NCBI GenBank assembly: GCA_003096255.1
Contig: PIXS01000413.1
Span: forward strand, 1-5,361
Direction: 5' to 3'
Source of the DNA: Candidatus Bathyarchaeum sp.
Lineage (GTDB): Archaea; Thermoproteota; Bathyarchaeia; Bathyarchaeales; Bathyarchaeaceae
DNA: 5,361 nt
In this document: positions 1-5,361 of the stretch, in pieces
Position numbering within the stretch: the stretch's first letter is position 1
How the letters are laid out: the number at the start of each line of letters is the position of its first letter
Notes under the pieces: model-generated
The model's input: only the letters and a program-made list of their open reading frames with translations
What the model was told of the DNA's origin: nothing
The model's database searches: none
Translations under genes and position numbers: made by a program

Positions 1-662
1 ACGAAAACTGGACATCCACAATTGCAAGACCTGGATTTGGCTCTGAAAAACAAGGAGAAATCACGCTTTATGACTTAATCAAGTCTGCTGTAAGGCACCG
101 TCCAGACATGATTCTGGTAGGCGAGATTAGGGGTGAAGAAGCATACGTACTGTTTCAGGCACTTGCAACTGGCCACGGTGGCTTGTGTACTACCCACGCA
201 GATGACATAGAAACAACCCTCAAACGTCTAACTCAGCCCCCAATGAACATACCGCAGTCAATATTGCCGCTGATGAACTGCATGATAATCGCAAAACGGG
301 TAACTGCGCCTACGTTTCTAGATGACCCAGGACGAAGATTCGCAACCCGAAAATTTTCACGAATCGCTGAAATAAAAGACGCTGAAAACGTTCATGACGC
401 ATTTACGTGGAACCCGTCGATGGACACGTTTCATGAAAGTCTTAAAGACAGCTACTTGTTAGGAAAGATTGCAACTGAACTAGATGTTCCAATTGAACTC
501 CTGTTTCAAGAATTAGACAGACGAAAAAAGATCTTGCTAGCAATGGTTGAGCGAGGCATACGAGACTTCCGCAGCGTAAGTGTTGTGTTAAGCAGATACC
601 ACAAGAATCCACACGTAGTAGAAGAAGAATTTCTGGAACAAGACGCAGGATGGATAACATAA
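1..662 (+). CDS. Archaeal type II/IV secretion system ATPase (GspE/FlaI-like), 5'-truncated
   Basis: This is the C-terminal part of a cytoplasmic hexameric ATPase that powers assembly of archaeal type IV pilus-like or archaellum-like filaments. The reading frame is open from base 3, giving 219 visible residues. The window edge cuts off the start, so the N-terminal domain and Walker A P-loop are not seen. The ATG at 108 lies inside the conserved core and is not the start. Visible motifs are ENWTSTIARPG at the left edge, a Walker B/Asp-Glu segment DMILVGEIRGEE (visible residues 35-46) and a His box GHGGLCTTHAD (57-67). The tail ends in the helical RRKKILLAMVERGIRDFR-type segment common in archaeal members. 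Family members are usually around 500 residues or more. The TAA stop is followed immediately by the ATG of the platform gene, its expected partner. Family assignment is firm. Whether it serves a pilus, an adhesin or a secretion system is inferred from the neighbours. Confidence 0.95.
   Translation, partial: ENWTSTIARPGFGSEKQGEITLYDLIKSAVRHRPDMILVGEIRGEEAYVLFQALATGHGGLCTTHADDIETTLKRLTQPPMNIPQSILPLMNCMIIAKRVTAPTFLDDPGRRFATRKFSRIAEIKDAENVHDAFTWNPSMDTFHESLKDSYLLGKIATELDVPIELLFQELDRRKKILLAMVERGIRDFRSVSVVLSRYHKNPHVVEEEFLEQDAGWIT
647..653 (+). promoter_or_regulatory. Weak SD-like site before the platform gene
   Basis: AGGATGG lies 9 bases before the ATG at 663 and matches the archaeal SD consensus only partly. 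Because the start codon touches the preceding stop, re-initiation by ribosomes finishing the ATPase may matter more than this site. Confidence 0.35.
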
Positions 663-2159
663 ATGTCTGAGTCACAGGGATTCGTTGGCGACTTAATAGC
701 CAAAATCAAAGAAGGAGCAAGTGAAAAAAAAGAGGAAATCGACCGCGAGCTTCCCTTTGTTGTAATGCTCTTTGCCTTGTTGTCAACTAGCGGAGTATCA
801 CGCTATGACAGCTGGAAAAGAATGCGAAAACTCACTCTTCTGCCACGATTCAAAGAAGAATCAGAAGAAGTAGTAAGACAAGTAGAGGTACTAGGAAAAG
901 ACCCACTGACCGCCATGTACGATCGAGCAGAAGACACAGGATCAAAAGCTTACAGAGATTTTCTTGGCGGCTTCATTTCTTCCATCAAAAGTGGAGGAAA
1001 AGTAAGCGATTACATGCAAAGTAAGCTACGGACAATCTTTGAACTCAGAAGCAAAGAAATGGTAAGGTCAACCGAAAAAATCGCCACTATGGTTGAAGGC
1101 TACTCAGTTATGCTGATAGTTATTCTCTGTGTCTACATTCTTTACGCTTTGCTTTCTTCAACATCCACAATGGAAATCATGGCAGGAATGTCAATTCCAA
1201 CTTCGCCAATTATAACTTACCTGATAACATTTGTCATGATGCCCTTTATTTCGGTCATATTCATGCTTATCGCCAACACAATTCAAAAGAGCACACTTCT
1301 GAATTTGAAGGGACTTTACAAAAAAGCAATGATTTCATTGGGTGTATCAGTGGGCATATTCATAGCGTTCATGTTAGTTCCGTCTTTGAGCGAATCAATT
1401 GAGATGCCACTTGTGCTAACAATATGCCTGACAGCGGGCGTTTTACCAGGAGCTTTTGAATATTACAAGATTACCAGAGTTAACTATAACGCTGAAGAGT
1501 CACTGCCAAGTTTTCTCAGGGACATTACAGAGTCACAAAAAACTGGAATTTCACCTGAAAAAAGCATAATTCACGCCACAAAACGCAGAGACTATGGAAA
1601 ATTCTCGCAGTTTTTGAGCCTAGTTCGCAGCCAGATTGAGTGGGGAGTTTCACTGAAAGATATTTTTGAAAACTTCAAGCAGAAAATCCACAGTTGGCTA
1701 GTTCTTGTGGACTTCATGATGATGGTTGAAACCATAGAAGTTGGTGGCGGACAGGTACGAGCTTTGGAGATTCTTTCAGAATACAGTGAAAAAGAACTGG
1801 AAGCACAGATTAACAAACGAGCTTTGCTTAAACCATATGTTATACTTGCGTTTGTGTGGAGCGTACTAATAGCGCTAACAACAACAATAGTAACAATGAC
1901 AATGTACATTTTGACCCAGTTTTCAACACCATCACTCTTTGAGGTCATGTCTGCAGAAATCGTGGGCCAGATGAGTATTTTCTCGTTAGGAATAATTTTC
2001 CAGTGCTGGATTTCAGGGTTCTTTATCGGAAAAATCAGTGAGGGAAACTTCGCGGCGGGCTTCAAATACTGTGCACTGCTAGCAATTACGGCTTATGTTT
2101 CGCTTGTTGTCTCGCAGAATTTTATGGTTGAAATCTTCGGAGTTGCACTCCCAACATAG
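663..2159 (+). CDS. Type II/IV secretion platform protein with two T2SSF domains (FlaJ/TadC-like)
   Basis: This is a polytopic membrane protein of 498 residues, expected to form the inner-membrane platform on which the ATPase acts to extrude pilin subunits. Two T2SSF-type cytoplasmic repeats are recognisable. The first begins near residue 30 (ELPFVVMLFALLSTSGVS) and the second near 281 (LPSFLRDITESQKTGISPEK). Each starts with the typical LP..L....xSG(V/I)S signature. The second continues into an E-x-GGGQ-x-x-x-A-L-E-x-L-SEYS segment (about 356-376). Hydrophobic stretches that look like membrane helices lie near 146-166, 183-204, 222-241, 248-267, 391-417, 436-457 and 464-487. Two-domain architecture and this length are typical of archaeal FlaJ-like proteins, while bacterial TadB and TadC each carry one domain. 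The ATG directly abuts the ATPase stop, so translation is probably coupled. I cannot tell archaellum from pilus type, but the absence of archaellins or other fla genes favours a pilus-like system. Confidence 0.94.
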   Translation: MSESQGFVGDLIAKIKEGASEKKEEIDRELPFVVMLFALLSTSGVSRYDSWKRMRKLTLLPRFKEESEEVVRQVEVLGKDPLTAMYDRAEDTGSKAYRDFLGGFISSIKSGGKVSDYMQSKLRTIFELRSKEMVRSTEKIATMVEGYSVMLIVILCVYILYALLSSTSTMEIMAGMSIPTSPIITYLITFVMMPFISVIFMLIANTIQKSTLLNLKGLYKKAMISLGVSVGIFIAFMLVPSLSESIEMPLVLTICLTAGVLPGAFEYYKITRVNYNAEESLPSFLRDITESQKTGISPEKSIIHATKRRDYGKFSQFLSLVRSQIEWGVSLKDIFENFKQKIHSWLVLVDFMMMVETIEVGGGQVRALEILSEYSEKELEAQINKRALLKPYVILAFVWSVLIALTTTIVTMTMYILTQFSTPSLFEVMSAEIVGQMSIFSLGIIFQCWISGFFIGKISEGNFAAGFKYCALLAITAYVSLVVSQNFMVEIFGVALPT

Positions 2160-2167
2160 AAGGTGCT

Positions 2168-2174
2168 AAGGTGA
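2168..2174 (+). promoter_or_regulatory. Shine-Dalgarno site for the gene at 2181
   Basis: AAGGTGA lies 6 bases before the ATG and is complementary to the usual archaeal 16S rRNA 3' end. It supports the chosen start of the sequon-rich gene and indicates independent ribosome loading within the operon. Confidence 0.7.
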
Positions 2175-2180
2175 CAATAG

Positions 2181-3224
2181 ATGCCAGCAAATTCGATTGA
2201 CACGTTCTTTGCGTGCAGCCTGATTGTAGTTGTGGTGGTTGTGTCAATGGCTGCAACTACAAGAGTGGCAATGCCCTACATCACGGGTTTACAGGACATA
2301 AACGAAGAAGATTACATGCTAAAGATAGCTGAACACGTGATAGTTAATCCAGGCAGCCCCGAGGATTGGGGCAAAAACGTGAGCGTGACACCGGAAGTTT
2401 TTGGGTTAGCTAAAGACAACTCATTTAGTTACGAGCTTGACGCAGATAAAGTGTCTAGGCTTAATAGCCAAAACGCCTACGCGTTGTCTTACTTTGAAAT
2501 GATGCAAACTTTGAGACTTGAAAAAGTTGCGTTACGTTTTGTTTTTTCACAAGTATTGGACATTGACGTAACATTGGATTCTAACACTACAGTAGACGAT
2601 TCGACCCTATACTCGTTTAACGTTGCTGTTAGCAGAAACCAAGCACCAGTTGCAACCGATTTGCATTGTTACATAGTAGCAAACAACTTTTCCAACGACA
2701 CAGCTTCCAGCACATCAACTAACGGACAGGGAATCGTTGAAATAGCAATTCCAAATAGCTCCAACGGCACAGCTCTGCTGATTGTTTTTGCAAGAGCACC
2801 CTACGACCAAAGAATAACAGCACAAACAGTCTACGCCTTTGGCCACTTGTCTTCAGAACCAGCACCAAACAACACTTTCCTCAATTTAAGCCCACTCAAC
2901 AGCACACTTGAAGTGGATTCAAACGTTTCTGATATTTCCTTAGAAGCCGCTTACGCGTTTTCTTATGGATACAAATCAGGTTTAACTTCAACATCAAACG
3001 AAACGTATACCATTCCAGACTTTTTGGATTCAAGCCCACAAGTTTTAGTTGTAGTAGGCTGGAGCAGTTCAGACTTCTTTGTTGAATGGACATCATACCC
3101 CCAAATTCCCTTGGAGGTTGGAGCTAATTTTGAAGATGCAGAATGTTTCTCCTTCAATTACATAGTAACGATAGATGGCGTGTTCTACCGACTTAATGTC
3201 CAGTGTGGAGGCCCAAGCCTGTGA
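2181..3224 (+). CDS. N-terminally anchored, sequon-rich extracellular protein of a pilus-like operon (unrecognised family)
   Basis: I do not recognise this 347-residue protein. It begins with a short, uncharged-to-acidic stretch (MPANSIDT), then a strongly hydrophobic segment at about 9-25 containing a run of six valines. The rest is a long polar, Ser/Thr/Asn-rich region that reads as beta-rich. Eleven N-X-S/T sequons are present, at Asn 66, 135, 169, 172, 192, 195, 230, 235 (followed by Pro), 240, 248 and 273. Nine of them fall between 169 and 273 or cluster just around it. This pattern suggests an exported, heavily N-glycosylated domain. Cysteines at 163, 322 and 342 could form a disulfide. 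The N-terminus has no basic residue and no clear prepilin-peptidase site, unlike the two genes that follow. The gene lies 21 bp after the platform gene with a good SD. It may be a large pilin or pseudopilin, or a surface protein handled by the system; the sequence does not decide. Confidence 0.82.
   Translation: MPANSIDTFFACSLIVVVVVVSMAATTRVAMPYITGLQDINEEDYMLKIAEHVIVNPGSPEDWGKNVSVTPEVFGLAKDNSFSYELDADKVSRLNSQNAYALSYFEMMQTLRLEKVALRFVFSQVLDIDVTLDSNTTVDDSTLYSFNVAVSRNQAPVATDLHCYIVANNFSNDTASSTSTNGQGIVEIAIPNSSNGTALLIVFARAPYDQRITAQTVYAFGHLSSEPAPNNTFLNLSPLNSTLEVDSNVSDISLEAAYAFSYGYKSGLTSTSNETYTIPDFLDSSPQVLVVVGWSSSDFFVEWTSYPQIPLEVGANFEDAECFSFNYIVTIDGVFYRLNVQCGGPSL
3207..3211 (+). promoter_or_regulatory. 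Strong SD (GGAGG) that sets the start of the next gene at GTG 3221
   Basis: GGAGG lies inside the end of the preceding gene, 9 bases before the GTG at 3221. That spacing is right for 3221. An upstream in-frame GTG at 3203 would place the SD inside the coding region, so the SD argues against it. Confidence 0.7.
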
Positions 3225-3646
3225 GTTTTAGAAAAAACCAGCGTGGACAAATACGTACCATAGAAGCTCTACTTGCTTCGCTTCTAATACTTTCAACCAT
3301 TGCACTGGTGCCAACACAGTTCAGTATTGAAAAGACCCATTATGACACCTATTACTCAGAAGGCAATCAAGTTTTAATTTCACTAGACAGCAACGGTGAA
3401 CTGTCCAACATGATCGAAAACGAAAACTGGCAGTCATTGAAGAAATCTATTCAATCTATGTTGCCGGTGAGTCTGTGGTTCAATTTGACAGTTTTTGATT
3501 CAGACATGAACACACTAAATGATGTTGTTGTTTCTAACGGTGGCGCAATCAGCGAAGAAGTAGTGGCAATCAATTACGTTTGTGCATCATCAACTGAAAA
3601 TTACGCGGTTTATCTTGTTCGACTACAGCTAGCGGGGGCTAGTTGA
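3221..3646 (+). CDS. Short type IV pilin-like protein with GQIRTIE-type leader
   Basis: This is a probable pilin or pseudopilin of 141 residues. The chosen start is GTG at 3221, which overlaps the previous stop codon as GTGA and has GGAGG at the right distance. The first nine residues are basic (R4, K5, R8) and end in RG. QIRTIEALLASLLILSTIAL follows, a prepilin-like junction with candidate cleavage after G9, an acidic E15 at +6 and a hydrophobic helix at about 16-31. Class III leaders of archaeal pilins (K/R-G before Q and a Glu followed by a hydrophobic helix) look similar, with Glu more often at +5. The exported part is small and ends in a beta-rich domain with SLWFNLTVFDSDMNTLNDV, a following SNGG, and YVCASS..NYAVYLVRLQL near the C-terminus. 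That pattern recalls short archaeal pilin-like proteins. Only one sequon (NLT) is present. A role as a minor or initiating subunit is inference. Confidence 0.82.
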   Translation: MSFRKNQRGQIRTIEALLASLLILSTIALVPTQFSIEKTHYDTYYSEGNQVLISLDSNGELSNMIENENWQSLKKSIQSMLPVSLWFNLTVFDSDMNTLNDVVVSNGGAISEEVVAINYVCASSTENYAVYLVRLQLAGAS

Positions 3647-3650
3647 CAAA

Positions 3651-4430
3651 ATGAAAAGAAGTCTTCGTAGCCGTAGGAATTCGGGTCAAACACTTGTTAT
3701 CAGTGCACTGGTAATTTCTTTGCTTATTCTTTCTCTAGTTTACAGTGTTTTTGAGGCAAACAGACAAAGTGAGATGCGGTCTGCGACAACTTTGAACGGT
3801 TACATTTTTGCCACAAAATTAGGCTTGAGGAATACTGTAACGAGTTCTCTTTCTAACGTTTCTAACGGAGGAGCGCAACAAGTTTTAGAGAATAACTTGA
3901 ACATATACTCTTCTTTTGTAGGCAATCAATCACATTTTGGGAAAAGCATCATTCAGTTTAATGTAAGTGAAATCGCACCATACCAATCAGGAATTTGGCT
4001 ATCATGGGGCACTGATGGAGTGGGGGTTTCCAGCGCTTACGCAAACTACACGTTGGCGTTCACCAAAACTGAAGCTGACATGCAACTCGAACATGAAACT
4101 AACATAACAACTCGATTAAATACAATTGGAAACTACACTCTACTGGGTGGAACAGAAAAACAAGTTAACATAACCTGCAAAATCTTCAACGAAAATGAAC
4201 CAGCACTAGCAAACAACATAGACGTGTATTATGACTTTGATGGAGATACACAAACCCAAGATTGGATAACCGCAGACTCTCCAACGGTAACAGACTACGG
4301 AAACGGCACATACACAATAGAATTCATCGCAACCACCCAAACAAGAACAGTACCCCTTCACGTTTCAGCACAAGTCAACGACAAACGAGAAATCTTTGTT
4401 ATGGCTAACGCAACATGTACAGAGAATTAA
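3651..4430 (+). CDS. Sequon-rich pilin-like protein with C-terminal Ig-like beta domain
   Basis: This 259-residue protein has a very basic N-terminus (MKRSLRSRRNSG), then QTLVISALVISLLILSLVYS, a hydrophobic helix at about 14-34. That resembles a prepilin leader with possible processing after G12. No Glu or Asp occurs at the +5 or +6 position (I17, S18), so it lacks the acidic residue typical of major pilins. The exported region carries nine sequons, at Asn 69, 92, 104, 132, 151, 161, 173, 218 and 253. From about 165 to 257 the alternating hydrophobic pattern (VNITCKIFN, NNIDVYYDFDGD, GNGTYTIEFIATT, VPLHVSAQV) looks like an Ig-like beta-sandwich, with C176 and C256 possibly disulfide-linked. 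It is the last gene of the operon and starts 4 bp after the preceding stop. Only a weak G-run (3634-3638) precedes the ATG, so coupling to the upstream gene is likely. I cannot name the family. A glycosylated pseudopilin or surface subunit is the best reading. Confidence 0.82.
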   Translation: MKRSLRSRRNSGQTLVISALVISLLILSLVYSVFEANRQSEMRSATTLNGYIFATKLGLRNTVTSSLSNVSNGGAQQVLENNLNIYSSFVGNQSHFGKSIIQFNVSEIAPYQSGIWLSWGTDGVGVSSAYANYTLAFTKTEADMQLEHETNITTRLNTIGNYTLLGGTEKQVNITCKIFNENEPALANNIDVYYDFDGDTQTQDWITADSPTVTDYGNGTYTIEFIATTQTRTVPLHVSAQVNDKREIFVMANATCTEN

Positions 4431-4435
4431 TCATA

Positions 4436-4460
4436 AAAATCGAAAGCCGACTTCGATTTT
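4436..4460. terminator. 9-bp perfect inverted repeat just after the plus-strand operon
   Basis: AAAATCGAA (4436-4444) and TTCGATTTT (4452-4460) are perfect complements around a 7-base loop, starting 6 bases after the stop at 4430. The right arm ends in four Ts on the plus strand, and the left flank reads as five Ts on the minus strand. It could end or protect transcripts from either side. Archaeal termination relies mainly on T-tracts, which here are short, so an RNA-stabilising stem is an equal possibility. Confidence 0.5.
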
Positions 4461-4480
4461 ACAAAGTCCCATAAAGTCAA

Positions 4481-4493
4481 CTAGAAGTTCTAG
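4481..4493. repeat. Short palindrome CTAGAA-g-TTCTAG
   Basis: This is a perfect 6-bp inverted repeat with a one-base centre in the convergent intergenic region. GTTCTAG recurs at 4544-4550. The spacer is too short for a normal RNA hairpin, so it would act as a DNA site if anything. It lies between two 3' ends, where a promoter operator is not expected. Confidence 0.3.
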
Positions 4494-4498
4494 CAAAC

Positions 4499-4526
4499 AA
4501 AAAATATGTTCCAAAAAAGAGGAACA
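4499..4526 (-). terminator. Hairpin plus T-tract terminating the glycosyltransferase transcript
   Basis: Read on the minus strand, TGTTCC, an 8-base T-rich loop (TCTTTTTT) and GGAACA form a 6-bp stem (4507-4526). TA and six Ts (complement of the A run at 4499-4504) follow. It begins about 31 bases beyond the stop codon of the minus-strand gene. The T-rich loop and tail suit archaeal termination, which responds to oligo-T. The stem is short. Confidence 0.5.
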
Positions 4527-4557
4527 ATTAGAATAATGGTAAGGTTCTAGGATTTTG

Positions 4558-5322
4558 CTAAGAATTAAAGCTAGTCATCAAATATCCATACAGAACAAAA
4601 AGTCTGAATCTGAAAAGAGAATGCAACAGAGTCCGCTTAAACCCAATTCCTAATTGCTTCCTATATTTTCCTTCATTTAACTGGTGGTTAACCAAGCTTC
4701 TGACAGTGAAGTTTCTTTTTTCTGTAACACAAACTGAGTTTACTTTTTTGACTTTCCAGCCTTTCTCTTTTATTTTCAAGTCAAATGCAGTATCCCAACT
4801 GGGTTTGTCTTTGGAAAACCCGTCTATTGCAGAAACAGTTTTTCTTTCAAACAAACAAAACGCGCCTCTAGGTTCTTCACCCATAGGTGCAAAACGGTAG
4901 TTGAGTTCTCGCAGCCAAAACAGAAAATCTAGCCAAAATTTTCCTGATTTTGGTTTAGCTTCGCTCGAAACACGTTTTATGTCACCTTGAAGATGCTCAA
5001 ATAATTCAACCAAAGCATCACGCGGAACCTGTTGAACGTCAGCGTCAACCTTCAGTATAAAGTCGCCAAATTTGATTTGCTCCAAAGCGTATGTTATGTT
5101 ATTAGCGGAAGTGCAAACATGTTCTCCCACAAAGCCTTTTTCCAAGACGTTAACTCCACACTGCTTAACCAGTTCTTTGGTGTTATCTGTACACCTATCG
5201 AGGATAACGTATAATTCAGATTTGATGTTACCAGGAATTGTGAGATCTTTGATTGACTGAACGCATTGTTGTATTTGCTTTTCCTCGTTATGTGCCTGAA
5301 TTAAAATCAAAAGTTCGTTCAT
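4558..5322 (-). CDS. Family 2 glycosyltransferase (GT-A fold)
   Basis: This 254-residue enzyme is predicted to transfer a sugar from a nucleotide-sugar (or lipid-linked) donor at the cytoplasmic side of the membrane. The N-terminus LLILIQAHNEE (4-14) is the classic GT2 opening. LDRCTDNT (41-48) matches the nucleotide-binding D-x-x-S/C-T-D loop. KVDADV (91-96) holds the metal-binding DxD (D93, D95). SWDTAFDLKIKEKGWKV (175-191) corresponds to the (E/W)D-x-x-x-x-x-x-x-x-x-GW region, with D177 the probable catalytic base. No clear QxxRW motif of processive synthases is present, so a single-transfer enzyme is likely. The C-terminus (about 236-252) is hydrophobic and aromatic and may associate with the membrane, but no full multi-helix domain is present. 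The ATG is preceded by GAGGG 9 bases upstream and overlaps an apparent upstream stop as ATGA. It converges on the pilus-like operon. Donor and acceptor cannot be read from the sequence; S-layer or pilin glycosylation is one possibility. Confidence 0.9.
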   Translation of the reverse strand: MNELLILIQAHNEEKQIQQCVQSIKDLTIPGNIKSELYVILDRCTDNTKELVKQCGVNVLEKGFVGEHVCTSANNITYALEQIKFGDFILKVDADVQQVPRDALVELFEHLQGDIKRVSSEAKPKSGKFWLDFLFWLRELNYRFAPMGEEPRGAFCLFERKTVSAIDGFSKDKPSWDTAFDLKIKEKGWKVKKVNSVCVTEKRNFTVRSLVNHQLNEGKYRKQLGIGFKRTLLHSLFRFRLFVLYGYLMTSFNS

Positions 5323-5361
5323 TTTGTTCTTCCCTCGATTATTTTCGTGATTTCAACTGCT
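5319..5361 (-). CDS. 3' end of an unidentified upstream gene (13 codons visible)
   Basis: One minus-strand frame is open from the window edge. It encodes AVEITKIIEGRTK and ends at a TGA (5321-5319) that overlaps the glycosyltransferase start as ATGA. Such 4-base overlaps are typical of consecutive genes in an operon, and the SD of the glycosyltransferase would lie inside this gene. Of the other two frames, one has a TGA and the other a TAA within the same 39 bases. The peptide is too short to identify a family, and chance openness over 13 codons cannot be excluded. Confidence 0.45.
   Translation of the reverse strand, partial: AVEITKIIEGRTK
5332..5336 (-). promoter_or_regulatory. SD-like site for the glycosyltransferase
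   Basis: GAGGG on the minus strand lies 9 bases before the ATG at 5322-5320. An in-frame TGA 33 bases upstream limits any N-terminal extension, so this start is well supported. Confidence 0.6.

Noticed and set aside
108..110. ATG at 108 as the start of the ATPase
   Set aside because: The frame is open back to base 3, and the upstream residues (ENWTSTIARPG... and the Asp of Walker B) are conserved family sequence. The gene is simply cut by the window edge.
1592..2065. Long antisense open frame (157 codons) inside the platform gene
   Set aside because: It lies opposite conserved T2SSF sequence and its translation has no recognisable domain. It is best explained as a shadow of the coding strand.
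2896..3157. Two minus-strand open frames inside the sequon-rich gene
   Set aside because: They are short, overlap each other, lack a clear SD or domain and lie within a well-supported plus-strand gene.
3203..3220. GTG at 3203 as the start of the short pilin-like gene
   Set aside because: The SD GGAGG would fall inside the gene. GTG 3221 has correct spacing, a stop/start overlap and a normal basic leader length.
4544..4550. GTTCTAG repeat of 4487-4493 as a possible paired regulatory site
   Set aside because: Seven bases is too short to separate from chance in AT-rich intergenic DNA, and no promoter is expected between convergent genes.
4706..5260. Plus-strand open frames opposite the glycosyltransferase
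   Set aside because: The minus-strand frame carries full GT2 motifs (AHNEE, DxD, WD...GW). The plus-strand translations show no motif.
1..5361. CRISPR array, tRNA/rRNA, insertion sequence or defence system
   Set aside because: No regularly spaced repeats, cloverleaf-like segments, transposase motifs or defence-protein motifs were seen. Nearly all sequence is explained by the genes listed.

Overview
The window looks archaeal. It carries the end of an archaeal-type type II/IV secretion (GspE/FlaI-like) ATPase and a FlaJ/TadC-like membrane platform protein. These are followed by three small N-terminally anchored proteins, two of which have basic, prepilin-like leaders and two of which are dense in N-glycosylation sequons (N-X-S/T). 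Shine-Dalgarno-like GGAGG/GGTGA motifs, a probable GTG start and tight gene packing fit this. I cannot place the organism securely. An uncultured TACK-type lineage such as Bathyarchaeia is a guess from the general look of the proteins.

Positions 1-4430 (+ strand) read as one operon. The order is the ATPase (5' end cut off by the window), the platform protein (its ATG directly abuts the ATPase stop), an 11-sequon anchored protein (21-bp gap, good SD), a short pilin-like protein (best start GTG at 3221, overlapping the previous stop as GTGA) and a 9-sequon pilin-like protein (4-bp gap). The natural reading is a type IV pilus-like machine. The cytoplasmic ATPase drives assembly on the platform, and the three small proteins are candidate pilin or pseudopilin subunits, or cell-surface proteins exported or assembled by it. 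No prepilin peptidase is visible here.

Positions 4431-4557 form a convergent intergenic region with three short inverted repeats. One of them, with a T-tract on the minus strand, is a plausible terminator for the facing gene.

Positions 4558-5361 (- strand) hold a complete family 2 glycosyltransferase. It is preceded, with an ATGA overlap, by what looks like the last 13 codons of another gene, so it probably belongs to a separate minus-strand operon. A link between this enzyme and glycosylation of the sequon-rich surface proteins is possible, but only proximity supports it.
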